A stretch of DNA of 28,129 nucleotides, taken from the IMG/VR virus record IMGVR_UViG_3300031565_000275, positions 1 through 28,129 of that record; one strand, given 5' to 3'. Below are positions 5,703-15,500 of this stretch, one piece after another (position 1 is the first letter of the stretch; each line of letters begins with the position of its first letter). The stretch is from a virus. The notes under the pieces are model-generated. The model saw nothing but the letters and a program-made list of their open reading frames with translations. It was not told the origin of the DNA and did no database searches. A program made the translations under genes and the position numbers.

Positions 5703-7502
5703 ATGGCTACTGATTTAGTTTCTAGTGCTGACTTTGACATAGCAGATATTCTTGGTGCTGGTATAAAAATCAGTGACATAAGGCACCCTGATTATACTGG
5801 TATGTGTGACGATTGGTATAAGTGGCGTTTGACTTACAAAGCAGGTGATTCTTTTATAGAAAGGTATTTAGAAAAACTTAGCACCAGAGAAGATACTACA
5901 GACTTCATAAATAGAAAACGTATGAGTTACGTTCCTGCTTTTGCAAAAGCAGCAGTCAACGAAGTCAAGGATTCTATTTTTCAAAGAATATCTGACGTTA
6001 CTCGAAAAGGTGACTCTTTAACTTATGAGAGAGCTACAAAAGGGCTTGATGGTGGTGTCGATTTAGCAGGCACCACAATGAATAGCTACATAGGTAGGTA
6101 CCTATTAGATGAGCTTTTAGTAATGTCTAAGGTTGGTGTCTTCATAGACATGCCGCCTATAAATGGTCCTACCTTAATCGATCAATACAATTCAAGACCT
6201 TATATTTATCATTATAGAACAGAGGACATTCTTAATTGGGATACAGAACACCGAACAGAAACAGTTTTTACAAAGTTATTATTAAAAGAAAACGTCTACA
6301 AGAAAGACTTAGCTACAGGCTTACCTACAGAATTAGTTGAAAGATATCGGTTCTTATGGGTACAAGATGACAGGGTTCTTGTTCATTTCTTTGATGAAGA
6401 CTCTAGACCTATAGACCGTTTTGGCATGGAAGGTATAGATGTTTTAGAAATTAATTTACCTTATATACCTTTTGTTAAATTTGACATAATGGATAGCTTG
6501 CTTACTGATGTAGCTAACTATCAAATAGCTTTACTTAATCTAGCATCATCAGATATTGCATACGCTCTTAAATCTAATTTTCCTTTTTATCTAGAACAAT
6601 TTGATCCAAGAGTAGACAACCTATATAGTAGGCCAGTTGGTCATGAATCTTTGGATGGCGTAAATATAATAAAGCCCGGAGAAAGAGACGATTCTGTAGC
6701 GGCTAAAAATTATGAAATCGAAGTAGGTTCAATGACTGGAAGACGTGTACCTAAAGGCTTAGAAATGCCTAGGTACATTCATCCTTCTTCAGAGCCTCTT
6801 AAAGCTTCGATGGCTAAACAGGAAGAACTTAAAAAAGATATTAGAATGCTTGTAAAGTTAGCAGTAGCTAACCTGTCACCAAAGATGGCATCTGCTGAAA
6901 GTAAGAATTTTGATGAACGTAGTCTAGAGGCAGGCTTAAGTGCTATTGGCTTAGAGTTAGAACATGGCGAAAGAATGATCGCTAAGTTCTGGCAAATGTA
7001 TGAAGACTCAAATGCAAATCCGCCAACAGTCAAGTATCCTCAGAAATATAGCTTACAAAGCGATAAGGAAAAACGCCAAGAAGCAAAAGACCTTCATGAC
7101 AGTCTTAAAAGTAATCCTTCTTTGACCTATAAAAAAGAAGCATACAAACTTATCTCAGAAACCTATGTAGGTTCAAGAATAGCCCAAGAAACTAGAGACA
7201 AAATAAATGAAGAAATAGATAAAGCAGAAGTAATTTATAGTGAATGGGAAGAATTAAACAGGGACGTAGAATTAACTTTAATAGATCCTGAAACAGCTAG
7301 TTTGGCAAAAGGTTATCCAGAAGGCTCTGTAGCTAAAGCTAATATTGCACATGCAGAACGGGTAAAGCGGATAGCCGAATCCCAAGCAAAAGCTAGAGGT
7401 ACAACAGATTTGGGCGGCTTAGAAAATGTAGGACGTGCTGAAAAAATAGAAAAAGATACCGAAGAAGTAGCAAAAGAAAAGACACGCGGCAATGCCAACT
7501 GA
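5703..7502 (+). CDS. Portal protein
   Basis: The portal forms the dodecameric ring at the head vertex through which DNA enters and leaves, and it docks the terminase. The protein has 599 residues and begins with the usual flexible segment. A core with an alpha/beta clip-like region follows (YIYHYRTEDILNW near residue 165), then a long helical stem and wing region around residues 265-300 (NLASSDIAYALKSNFPFYL), which resembles DUF4055-type portals. The C-terminal 120 residues are very charged and helical and rich in Lys and Glu. Location right after the large terminase strongly supports the call. GGAAG/GAG precede the ATG. The 3' end overlaps the LamG protein gene by 11 bases. No truncation is seen. 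Confidence 0.85.
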   Translation: MATDLVSSADFDIADILGAGIKISDIRHPDYTGMCDDWYKWRLTYKAGDSFIERYLEKLSTREDTTDFINRKRMSYVPAFAKAAVNEVKDSIFQRISDVTRKGDSLTYERATKGLDGGVDLAGTTMNSYIGRYLLDELLVMSKVGVFIDMPPINGPTLIDQYNSRPYIYHYRTEDILNWDTEHRTETVFTKLLLKENVYKKDLATGLPTELVERYRFLWVQDDRVLVHFFDEDSRPIDRFGMEGIDVLEINLPYIPFVKFDIMDSLLTDVANYQIALLNLASSDIAYALKSNFPFYLEQFDPRVDNLYSRPVGHESLDGVNIIKPGERDDSVAAKNYEIEVGSMTGRRVPKGLEMPRYIHPSSEPLKASMAKQEELKKDIRMLVKLAVANLSPKMASAESKNFDERSLEAGLSAIGLELEHGERMIAKFWQMYEDSNANPPTVKYPQKYSLQSDKEKRQEAKDLHDSLKSNPSLTYKKEAYKLISETYVGSRIAQETRDKINEEIDKAEVIYSEWEELNRDVELTLIDPETASLAKGYPEGSVAKANIAHAERVKRIAESQAKARGTTDLGGLENVGRAEKIEKDTEEVAKEKTRGNAN

Positions 7503-9870
7503 ACCACTGGCAGTAACTTGTGCAGGTGCAGCAACACTAGATTGTGTTGTCTCGCCTATATTATTATTAAGAGATCTTGGCGGCAACCAAGAAGGTACTG
7601 ACGGTGCAACTGTTCAAAGCTCACCAGTAGATGGTGGCGATTATTATAGTTTTGATGGTGTAGATGACGGCTTTCATTACGGTGTTTCAAGCATACCTGA
7701 GAATAGTCATGATGGACATATTAGATTTAGAGTACATGACAGGTACACTTTAAATATTACTAATGGGCGTATTCTTTGGAAATCTGGATCTAACTCGCAA
7801 GGTATAGGTGTAGGTTTTCATGTTAAAAGTGGGAGCTTTGGGTTAGGGGCTTTTTCTAGCTCAACCTACACTTACATACGGATACCTCAGTTTGTTTTAA
7901 AATTGGGTAGATGGTACGATTTTAGGTGGAGCGTAGTTAATGACAAAATATATTTAAAAGATTTACTTACGGGTGAAACGTTTTCCAAAACAGGCTCTAT
8001 AGCTGCTGGGGATAGTTCTGGTGGCTTCGAGAGTATTGGTTATTCATCAGCGTCTAATCCAGTTGGCGGAGGGCCTGGGTCTGACGGTTACTGTAATTGT
8101 GATGTAGATTTTGTAAAAATTTATGATGGTGGTAGTTTACCTATTCCTACAGGGGATAACACAGCTCCTAATGCAGAAGTAATTAAGCTTTATATTGGTG
8201 ACGACCGAGATGGAGATTGTGATTATGTAGCTTTTGGTACCTCAAATCAAGGTACCTATTATTACTTTGATGGTACTGCTGGGCTGTATGACCTAAATGG
8301 GGAGTTTTATGATGACTCTAAAATGGAGTTTGAAATCCGTTTTAGAGCACACGATAAAAATGCAGGCAGTAATCAAACAATTTTTAAGGGTGGTTCTGAA
8401 AATAACGGCGTAGCAATAGGTATTAACACTAGCGGTGATTTGGGTATTTATGGTAGAAGCGGCGGTACCTTAACAAGCATAAAAATAGCCTCAGCAAATT
8501 ATAGTGATGATGTCTGGTATATAGTAAGAGCCAGCCATACAAAAATAGAATTACAAAGAGTAAGTGATGGTGGAATACAGTCAAGTAATACTGGGACTGT
8601 TACAGCTTCAGAAGGTAATGATAGGTGTTCTGTATCCTATTCTTCTGCTGGTAAAATACTTTCTGGTACTTCTGGGACAGGCGACTATTTTGAAGGTGAT
8701 ATAGGAGAAGTTTTTGTATGGGACTCTTCACAAGGTGGTGTTCCATTTGTAGGTAATGTTGTATACCAAGAAGCATCTACAGATACTTCTAGTACAATAA
8801 CCTTCACCTCAGATGCCACTGGAAATGCAACTAGACAATTTTCAGCAACTTTATCCGGGGCGGTAACATTAGCCGCAAACCTTTCACATACTAAAAATTT
8901 TCCTGTAACTTTATCTGGTACAGGCACTGTTAATGCAGAGCTGCTTTTTGGTGGTGATGCAATAACAGTGGGGCTTGAAGGTTCTGGGTTTTTAACAGCA
9001 GACCTTACAAAGTATCCTAAGCCTTTAGATGTATCTATTTCGGGTACAGGTACTTTAGCAGCAGCACTTACAGAGACGGTTGAACAGTTTGTAGTTTCTT
9101 TAAGTGCTTCTGCTAGTGTATCTTGCAACGTATCAACGCTTCCTAAGTTAGATGCTTCATTAAGCGGGTCAGCAAGTCTTGAAGTTTCATTAAGATTTAC
9201 AGTTTCCGAAAGCGTATCTGATACTCTTACTTTTAGTGATGATGCAACAGATAGTTACAAATTAGTTTTACCTTATCTAGTAGACCCTATTACTTTTACT
9301 AGTGATGTCGTAGTATCAAATATTTTAACTATTGACGTTTCTAATGTATTAAATTTAACAGGCGTAGCAACAAGAAATTCTATATCTATAAAAGCTGTTT
9401 CAAGCACTTTAGGCTTTACACAAGATAATATTAATTATACGGGTATTACTGACTCTGTAATAGTTGTAAATTTAAAAGAAAAAACTTATGTAGTTTTGGA
9501 AGCACCTTTTGAAGCTATAGATGCTGTCATTATTTTACCAAACCCTTTACATACCGATACAGAAAATTTAATATCTAGTATTAATTTGCGACGATCTATG
9601 AATAATAAAAAATACACATACGTAAAATCTTCAGATAATAGAATCTTAAGATATACTTTTACTTTAAATAGAAATAAAGCTTTAGAATTACAAGATTTCT
9701 TTAGATTTTATAATGCAAACTTTATGAAAATGAGTAATTGGAAAGGTGAAATTTGGAAAGTCCAACTAAAAACTAACCCTATTGACTTTTCGCAAGTCAC
9801 AAGATACAGCCCTACAGGGGCACGTGTAGATGTTAATTTAGAATTTGAAGGGACTCGGGTATATGCCTAA
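7492..9870 (+). CDS. LamG-domain structural/fibre protein with 20-aa repeats
   Basis: This 792-residue protein looks like a virion surface or fibre component. Two concanavalin/LamG-like jelly rolls sit at about residues 50-215 (YYSFDGVDDG at the first strand) and 254-415 (TYYYFDGTAG). LamG folds bind carbohydrate or protein ligands. At residues 447-569 there are six copies of a 20-residue Ser/Thr/Gly/Ala unit (for example LSGTGTVNAEL) also found about 47 times in the protein at 12552. The N-terminal EPLAVTCAGAATL also matches that unit. The last 130 residues form a compact domain rich in aromatic and basic residues, reminiscent of tail adaptor domains. ATG at 7492 overlaps the portal gene. 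Virion attachment is inferred from context; no enzyme motif is seen. Confidence 0.65.
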   Translation: MPTEPLAVTCAGAATLDCVVSPILLLRDLGGNQEGTDGATVQSSPVDGGDYYSFDGVDDGFHYGVSSIPENSHDGHIRFRVHDRYTLNITNGRILWKSGSNSQGIGVGFHVKSGSFGLGAFSSSTYTYIRIPQFVLKLGRWYDFRWSVVNDKIYLKDLLTGETFSKTGSIAAGDSSGGFESIGYSSASNPVGGGPGSDGYCNCDVDFVKIYDGGSLPIPTGDNTAPNAEVIKLYIGDDRDGDCDYVAFGTSNQGTYYYFDGTAGLYDLNGEFYDDSKMEFEIRFRAHDKNAGSNQTIFKGGSENNGVAIGINTSGDLGIYGRSGGTLTSIKIASANYSDDVWYIVRASHTKIELQRVSDGGIQSSNTGTVTASEGNDRCSVSYSSAGKILSGTSGTGDYFEGDIGEVFVWDSSQGGVPFVGNVVYQEASTDTSSTITFTSDATGNATRQFSATLSGAVTLAANLSHTKNFPVTLSGTGTVNAELLFGGDAITVGLEGSGFLTADLTKYPKPLDVSISGTGTLAAALTETVEQFVVSLSASASVSCNVSTLPKLDASLSGSASLEVSLRFTVSESVSDTLTFSDDATDSYKLVLPYLVDPITFTSDVVVSNILTIDVSNVLNLTGVATRNSISIKAVSSTLGFTQDNINYTGITDSVIVVNLKEKTYVVLEAPFEAIDAVIILPNPLHTDTENLISSINLRRSMNNKKYTYVKSSDNRILRYTFTLNRNKALELQDFFRFYNANFMKMSNWKGEIWKVQLKTNPIDFSQVTRYSPTGARVDVNLEFEGTRVYA
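8832..9198 (+). repeat. Six 20-21-residue beta repeats in the LamG protein
   Basis: Copies begin near FSATLSGAVTL, FPVTLSGTGTV, ITVGLEGSGFL, LDVSISGTGTL, FVVSLSASASV and LDASLSGSASL. The DNA copies are diverged, while the pattern of alternating small and hydrophobic residues is kept. Confidence 0.75.
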
Positions 9871-10291
9871 AATATTTTTAAGCGGGACGTTAAAGCCATC
9901 TACTTTTTTAAAAAGAATGTCTGCTCATCGAGATGTTTCTGAAGGGTCAGGCCGTAGGCTTATTGCTGAAAGAAAAATACTGGGCTTTAATACTCGTTTT
10001 TATAGTGATGGTACACGTGCTGTTCAAAGATTAGATTTAACAGAAACAGAACAATTTGATTCTCAAGTTTTAAGATTTGCACATGCTAGTATTATAATTA
10101 ATGAACCAGTAGGCGATAAAAATGCCTGTTGGGTAGATGCTACTAAAAATCCTGTAGAAATTATTTTATTTAATAAGCCTATTAAATCATTTTTAAAAGA
10201 TACAAAACAGCTTGTAAGCTCTGGTAAATGTGATCCAGACTTTGTTTTAGACTCTCCTTTAGGAAAGATTTCGGAGTTAAGCCATGAGTGA
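9863..10291 (+). CDS. Hypothetical 142-aa phage structural-module protein
   Basis: I do not recognise this family. The ATG at 9863 overlaps the stop of the LamG protein gene by 8 bases, and an in-frame TTG at 9845 is a poorer choice. The protein is basic at its N-terminus (TLKPSTFLKRM, RRLIAERK), with mixed beta and helix afterwards and no signal peptide or membrane segment. It contains a NACWVDATKNPVEI segment and ends in an acidic tail. Its stop overlaps the next start by 8 bases. Because it is translated between a fibre-like protein and a Gp80-like protein, a minor virion or assembly role is likely, though nothing in the sequence proves it. Confidence 0.55.
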   Translation: MPKIFLSGTLKPSTFLKRMSAHRDVSEGSGRRLIAERKILGFNTRFYSDGTRAVQRLDLTETEQFDSQVLRFAHASIIINEPVGDKNACWVDATKNPVEIILFNKPIKSFLKDTKQLVSSGKCDPDFVLDSPLGKISELSHE

Positions 10292-10721
10292 AATGTCTGA
10301 TTATTTGGAAGATGAATTGATCAAACATATCTTCCGAACAGGTTCTTTTACAAAGCCTACAGTAATTGCTATGGCTTTGTTAACCACTGCTGCTGTAGAT
10401 GGTGACACTGGTGTTTTTACAGCTGGTACGGGTGTCGAAGTTACTAATGCAGGTGCCTATGTACGTCAAGCTAGGAACCCATTAGATGCTAATTGGTCAG
10501 CACCTTCGGCGGGTAATGGTCAAACACAAAATGTTGCAGCTATTACTTTCCCGCAAGCTACTGCTTCATGGGGTACTGTCTTGGCTATGGCTATTGTTGA
10601 CAGCGCAACTCACAATGCTGGCAATATGTTATTACACAGTACTGTAGACACTTCGCGTACTATTGACAGTGGTGATACTGCAGAATTTGCAGCCACTTCC
10701 ATTACTATAACAATGGCGTAA
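10284..10721 (+). CDS. Gp80-like small phage structural protein
   Basis: The 145-residue protein matches a pattern common in phage structural operons. It has an N-terminal DYLEDELIKHIFRTG helix, a strand with VIAMALLT, a glycine-rich GTGVEVTNAGAYVRQ stretch, then NVAAITFPQATASWGTV, and ends in a strand-rich TAEFAATSITI. I know this pattern as the phage Gp80-like or minor tail family, whose exact role (head decoration, tail tip or fibre attachment) is not settled. GGAG at 10273-10276 sets the ATG at 10284. It sits between the unknown basic protein and the sulfotransferase gene, two bases before the latter's ATG. Family recognition is from memory of the pattern, and no search was run. Confidence 0.7.
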   Translation: MSEMSDYLEDELIKHIFRTGSFTKPTVIAMALLTTAAVDGDTGVFTAGTGVEVTNAGAYVRQARNPLDANWSAPSAGNGQTQNVAAITFPQATASWGTVLAMAIVDSATHNAGNMLLHSTVDTSRTIDSGDTAEFAATSITITMA

Positions 10722-10723
10722 TT

Positions 10724-11578
10724 ATGGACTCTCCAGTTTTTGTTAACCCTTTAGACAGAAAAATATTTTGGTTAGCGAGTTATCCTAAATCAGGTAATAC
10801 TTGGGTCAGGATGTTTTTGAATGCCTATATAACAGGGTTTCCAGTTAATTTAAATTCCGCTTATCAATTTGTAAGCGGAGACTTTAGACCAGAACTTTTT
10901 CAAATGATGGTCACACGGCCTATTAACCAATTAACAATAAAAGAGCAGTACTATTTTTACCCTGGTCTTTTATTAAACATTCTAGGGATGAGTAACACTT
11001 TATACGTTTGCCTAAAAACACATCATGCAAAAGTTAAAGTAGATGAAATCCCTTTAATCCCTGTAGAACTTACTGAAAAAGCTATTTATGTAATGCGTGA
11101 CCCAAGAGATATTGTTCCAAGTCTTGCAGACCATTTTGGGTTAACTTTAGACAAAGCTATAGACTTTTTAGGAAATGAACAACAGGGGGCAGAGCAAAAA
11201 GGCACGGGCTTAACACATCTTCTTTTATCTTGGAGATTACACGTTAAAAGCTGGGCGAGCAAACCTAGCCCCATAGAAACTATAATTATTAAATATGAAG
11301 AACTTCTAGGTAATCCAAGAGGTACTTTCGAAAAAATTATAGCAGCTTTTAATTTTGAAATGGACGAAGCTCGTTTTGACTTTGCTTTAGAACAAACTAA
11401 ATTTAAGAACCTTCAAAAAATGGAACAAGAAGGTACTTTTAGAGAAAAGTCTTCAGAGAGCAAAAAGTTCTTTAGGGAAGGAAAAGCTGGCAATTGGAAA
11501 AACGTATTAAGCAGAGGGCAAGCAAAAAGAATTGAATCAGAGCATCGTGAAGAGATGAAAACTTTTGGGTACCTTTAA
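10724..11578 (+). CDS. PAPS-dependent sulfotransferase
   Basis: The enzyme would move a sulfonate group from 3'-phosphoadenylyl sulfate (PAPS) to a hydroxyl or amine acceptor. All landmark motifs of the Sulfotransfer_1 family are in place: the 5'-phosphosulfate loop YPKSGNTW (residues 20-27), a likely catalytic histidine in LKTHH (His100), the 3'-phosphate site YVMRDPRD with Ser133 (122-133), the LLSWRLHVKSW segment (167-177) and the C-terminal REGKAGNWKN (251-260). The length of 284 residues is full for the cytosolic type, with no signal peptide, so it acts in the cytoplasm. The acceptor is unknown; candidates are a virion protein or glycan, or a host surface glycan or lipid. It lies inside a run of structural genes, with the next ORF overlapping its stop by one base (TAATG). 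Confidence 0.88.
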   Translation: MDSPVFVNPLDRKIFWLASYPKSGNTWVRMFLNAYITGFPVNLNSAYQFVSGDFRPELFQMMVTRPINQLTIKEQYYFYPGLLLNILGMSNTLYVCLKTHHAKVKVDEIPLIPVELTEKAIYVMRDPRDIVPSLADHFGLTLDKAIDFLGNEQQGAEQKGTGLTHLLLSWRLHVKSWASKPSPIETIIIKYEELLGNPRGTFEKIIAAFNFEMDEARFDFALEQTKFKNLQKMEQEGTFREKSSESKKFFREGKAGNWKNVLSRGQAKRIESEHREEMKTFGYL

Positions 11579-11814
11579 TGGCAACTTTTTATGTAGATGA
11601 TACGGCTGGAAGCGGCACTGCCCCATATGATACATGGGGTAAGGCTGCAACCAGTTTTGAGGATGTTTTTGAATTCTAAATTGACTTACATAATGTTGCT
11701 ACTTACCGAGCTATAAGTAGTTATGAATATAAATTAGATTGTATTTACACAAGAGTTTTTGTAGACACAAATATAGGTGTTATTAACGTTTATCCTTTAA
11801 TAGTGTACAGTTAA
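11578..11814 (+). pseudogene. Broken beta-helix-like ORF with in-frame stop
   Basis: A 33-residue frame starts at 11578 with MATFYVDDTAGSG and stops at TAA 11677-11679. The start resembles the opening of phage parallel beta-helix or pectin-lyase-like tail proteins (YVD, Gly-rich, then W and AATS). The same reading frame then stays open for 44 more codons (including LHNVATYRAISSYEY) to a TAA at 11812-11814, directly before the methyltransferase ATG. One stop codon therefore splits a 79-codon unit. It may be a nonsense mutation, a deletion remnant that fused two ends of a larger gene, or a stop that is read through. Normal use of TAA as a terminator elsewhere in the window argues against recoding of the code. 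Confidence 0.5.
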
Positions 11815-12552
11815 ATGCCTAGAGTAGATTACAATACCAAGCAAGCCTTCGATTCAGCATATGATGTTGATGTTGAATGGGATACTGGTAGACCCCAAAA
11901 CAGAAAAGGTGTACGCTTAAAGTACTCAAGGGCAGTACTGTTGCCTTTAATAGAGACACGTGCTTTAAAATTGCTAGAAATTTTTAATTGGCCAAGTACC
12001 ATAAAACTTTTAATAGTTGGTGGTGGCTTTGGGTGGCTTGCCGAAGTCCTTGAAGAGCATTTTAATTTTAATAATATAGCGGTTACAGATACTTCTAATT
12101 ACGTACACTCTTCAAAAAATGTATCAGAAGATGAAGACATATTTGAAGCCATAAGGGGGACAGGATTAGATCCTAATTATGGAGAAGGGTCCATAATAAA
12201 AAGTAGAATACTTGGGAAAGCGAGAGGTGAAGGAGTAAGGACAAGACACTCTAAAGGCGTTCTTAATGAATCCTTAAAAAATAATGGGAGTAGAGCCAGA
12301 GTAAAAAATCAACTTGGCGGCAACCCAGATGTAATATTAACAGAGGAAGTTATTACTTGTTTAGAAGATTCAGAAACAATTAACTTATCACAAGATTTAC
12401 ATTTTTTATGTGACACAATTATACATTTAACAACTGAGCTACTCCCTAATAATCTACAAGATCTATCCTATAACTGGAAAACATTAGATGACTGGAAACA
12501 GTTACTGCCTAATGATACTTTATTGTCATTAAATACTTGGAGGGTTATTTAA
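11815..12552 (+). CDS. Class I SAM methyltransferase-like protein
   Basis: A Rossmann-type methyltransferase core is visible. Motif I is LLIVGGGFGWLAEVL at residues 65-79, an acidic residue ends the second strand (VTDTS, Asp92), and a fourth-strand motif PDVILTEEVI lies at 171-180. An unusual charged insert of about 60 residues (about 105-165, rich in Gly, Arg, Lys, Asn) separates them. S-adenosylmethionine would be the methyl donor; the acceptor is unknown. The Gly-rich loop is not the usual E/DxGxGxG, so loss of activity is possible. The ATG follows the previous TAA directly. The stop overlaps the next ATG (TAATG). Placement near the sulfotransferase and before a giant fibre-like protein suggests a surface-modifying task, but this is inference. 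Confidence 0.6.
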   Translation: MPRVDYNTKQAFDSAYDVDVEWDTGRPQNRKGVRLKYSRAVLLPLIETRALKLLEIFNWPSTIKLLIVGGGFGWLAEVLEEHFNFNNIAVTDTSNYVHSSKNVSEDEDIFEAIRGTGLDPNYGEGSIIKSRILGKARGEGVRTRHSKGVLNESLKNNGSRARVKNQLGGNPDVILTEEVITCLEDSETINLSQDLHFLCDTIIHLTTELLPNNLQDLSYNWKTLDDWKQLLPNDTLLSLNTWRVI

Positions 12553-15500
12553 TGCCTACAACAATAAAAACCTCAAGTGGAACGGTAAATTCCCAATGTA
12601 TTTGTCAAGATGGTACAAGTGTAAACGTTAGAATTGTTGCTAGGGATTCTGCTAACGGTACTATTGAATGTTGGTGGTTCTTTAATGATACTTGGTCACT
12701 TGTTGACGATGCCGATGCTCCAGCTGTAACTGGTACCCTTGTAGGCCCTGTTTGCTCAATAGCTTTAAAAGGCGACTCTGAAGTAATTGCAGCATATCTG
12801 GATGATTCTGCATCTAGTCCAGCGTTAACAGTCGCAAGATGTGGCACACCGCAATCAAGTTCACCCAGTCAATGGGGTACAGCTTCAGCCATAGATAGCT
12901 TTGGTTCCCATAATTTAGACGAAGCTAATGGTGGTTTCGTCGGGATGTCTAATGCAGGTTCTGCAGGGGTTATTTTATATTCTGGAGACCTTGATAAAGT
13001 TCATGGAACAGATTACTCTAGGGTAGACTATGCAGTTTTTCTTTCCGGGGCATGGTCCACAGGTCGTCAGATAGGCGGTACAAGCTCTGATCAAATAAAT
13101 TATTATCCTTATAGTATAACACCAGTTTCATATAACGATGGTACTTATGATAGGACATGGATAGGTTATATTGATGGGTCTACAGGTTACTTGTGGTCTT
13201 ATAACCTGGGTTGTTCAACCACTACAACAATATCTGCTAATAATACACAAATAACTTCTACATCTTTAAATACTATTTCTTCAAATCTTATGCGGCAAGG
13301 TGTAAATATTGGGCAGTATGATAATTCTGGTACAAGAGTAGTGACGTTCTTTTATTCATTAAGTGGTAGTTCAGGCACAGTAAGATCAAGAAGTTTTCAT
13401 AATGGTACACTACAAACTGAAAAAATATTATCTAGTTCGGCAGCAAATGATAACTCTTTTGTATGTAGTATAACTTCTGATGATGAAACAAATACTCATT
13501 ACGGAGTATACAACCCATCTGGCGGTGATAACAGAAATTATAAAACTTCTATAGCTGAAGCCGCTTGGGGTAATGATACTTCTTTAATAACTGCAGAAAC
13601 TAGTGTAGCTCCAGCGGTTCAGATAATCTCAAATGGGACTTCCAAAAACCTAACAATAGTTTGGAGTTCCTCAAATGGGAATAATTTGTATTATGACAAA
13701 TTATCTTTTGGTCAGACAGAACCCCTTGTTGTAACTTGTTCAGCTTCGGGTACGCTGGCAGGGAGTCTTAAAAAAACAAGAAGTCTTTCTGCCACTCTAT
13801 CTGGAACGGGCACACTTTCTGCTGCTTTAGATTTTGCTATAGTCTTAGAACCTTTAGTGGCTACATTTAATGGGGCAGCTACTTTATCAGCTGACCTATC
13901 TTCTAGTACACCTTTAGCGGCTAGTCTTTCTGGTTCTGCTTTAGTAACTGCTAACCTTAAAAAGAAGACACAGTTTTCTGCTGCCCTGTCGGGTATAGGT
14001 ACATTAGCCGCTTCCTTAACGAAGACAAAAAGTCTCTCTGCCACTTTGGCAGGTACAGGTACGCTAGCTAGTGCTTTAAACAAAACAAGAAATCTTTCTG
14101 CTTCTGTAGGAAGCGTAGGTACGTTAGTAAGTGCCTTTGAAAAGACAAGAAGCATAGTTGCTGATGTAACAGGCACAGGTACGTTAACTGCTTCCTTAAC
14201 AAATACAATAAGTCTTTCTGCAACTTCTAACAGTACAGGTACACTAACGGGTTCCTTAACAAGGACTCTAAGATTTTCTGCCACTTTGGCAGGTACAGGT
14301 ACTCTTTCTTGTACCTTAGGAGTAGCCAAAAGTGTTTCTGTTACCCTTGCGGGTACAGGTACGTTAGTTGCTTCCTTAACGAAGACAAGAAGCCTAGTTG
14401 CTGACGCAACAGGCACAGGTACGTTAACTGCTTCCTTAACGAAGACAAGAAGTCTAGTCGCTGATGCGGCAAGCACAGGTACGCTCTCAGGTTACATTAA
14501 CCTTAATAGGAGTCTTTCTGCTTCTCTCACTGGTACTGCACAAATTGCTTGTAACTATTTTGAACGTACCTTTATAGCTTGTTCCCTAAGCTCTAATGCT
14601 ACTCTTTCTGGCACCCTTACTCTTAATAGAAATCTTTCTGCTTCTGTAGGAAGCGTAGGCACATTAGCAGGTTCTCTAACAAAGACAAGAAATCTTTCTG
14701 CTTCTGTAGGAAGCGTAGGCACATTAGCAGGTTCTTTAAAGAGAATAAGAAGCCTAGTTACTGACGCAACAGGCACAGCCACCCTTTCTGCTGATATTAA
14801 TCTTAATTTGCAGCTTAGTACGTCCCTAGATGGGGTAGCCACAGTAACAAGTGCCTTAGAGCGTACCAGAAGTCTTAGTACGGCTCCTAATGGGCTAACT
14901 ACAGTAACAAGTGCCCTGGAGCGTACCAGAAGTCTTGCAGTTAGCACTGCTGGCACAGGTTCCCTGGCGGTAGATCTTTTACAATACACATACTTAGCGA
15001 CTACTTTGACAGGCACAGGTACGCTTGCAGCTAATTTAGAAAGAACTGTTCAATTATCTGCTTCTTTTGCAGGTACAGGTACTCTAGCATCAGAGCTTAT
15101 TGAACGCTCTTATTTAAGTGCTACGGCTACTGCTGTAGCTACCTTAATGGGTAATCTTAAAGGTACATTATCTGCTACACTTGCAGGTACCGCTTCAATA
15201 GATGTTAATCTTACAGATGCCGCCGGTCTTAATGCTACCTTAGACGGCTCTGCTGCTGTAGCGGCTACTTTAATAGTTAACAGAGAACTAGATGCCTCCT
15301 TAGTAGGTACAGCTTCGGTAGTAGCCGATCTAACAAGATCCAGAAGTCTATCTGCTATACTTGCAGGTACCGCTTCCCTTACAGGCTCTCTTAAAGGTAC
15401 TTTATCGGCTAGTACGACAGGCACAGGCACTCTAGTAGCAGATCTTTCTAAGAGCAGTCAGCAAGCCCTAAGTGCTACAGCTACTGCCATAGGCACGTTA

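Noticed and set aside
8685-9128. Minus-strand 147-codon frame
   Set aside because: It lies opposite the LamG protein repeats, is Pro/Val/Ala-biased, and has no neighbours on that strand.
11677-11679. Alternative genetic code with TAA as a sense codon
   Set aside because: Many genes in the window end properly at TAA, for example at 1502, 5702 and 19584, so a reassigned TAA is not supported.
13712-14476. Long minus-strand open frames across the repeat array (also 14555-15016, 15110-15430, 15704-16231)
   Set aside because: They are the antisense of the periodic repeat, with the same 60-bp period and low-complexity Val/Ala/Pro translation. They have no ribosome site and lie opposite a clear gene.
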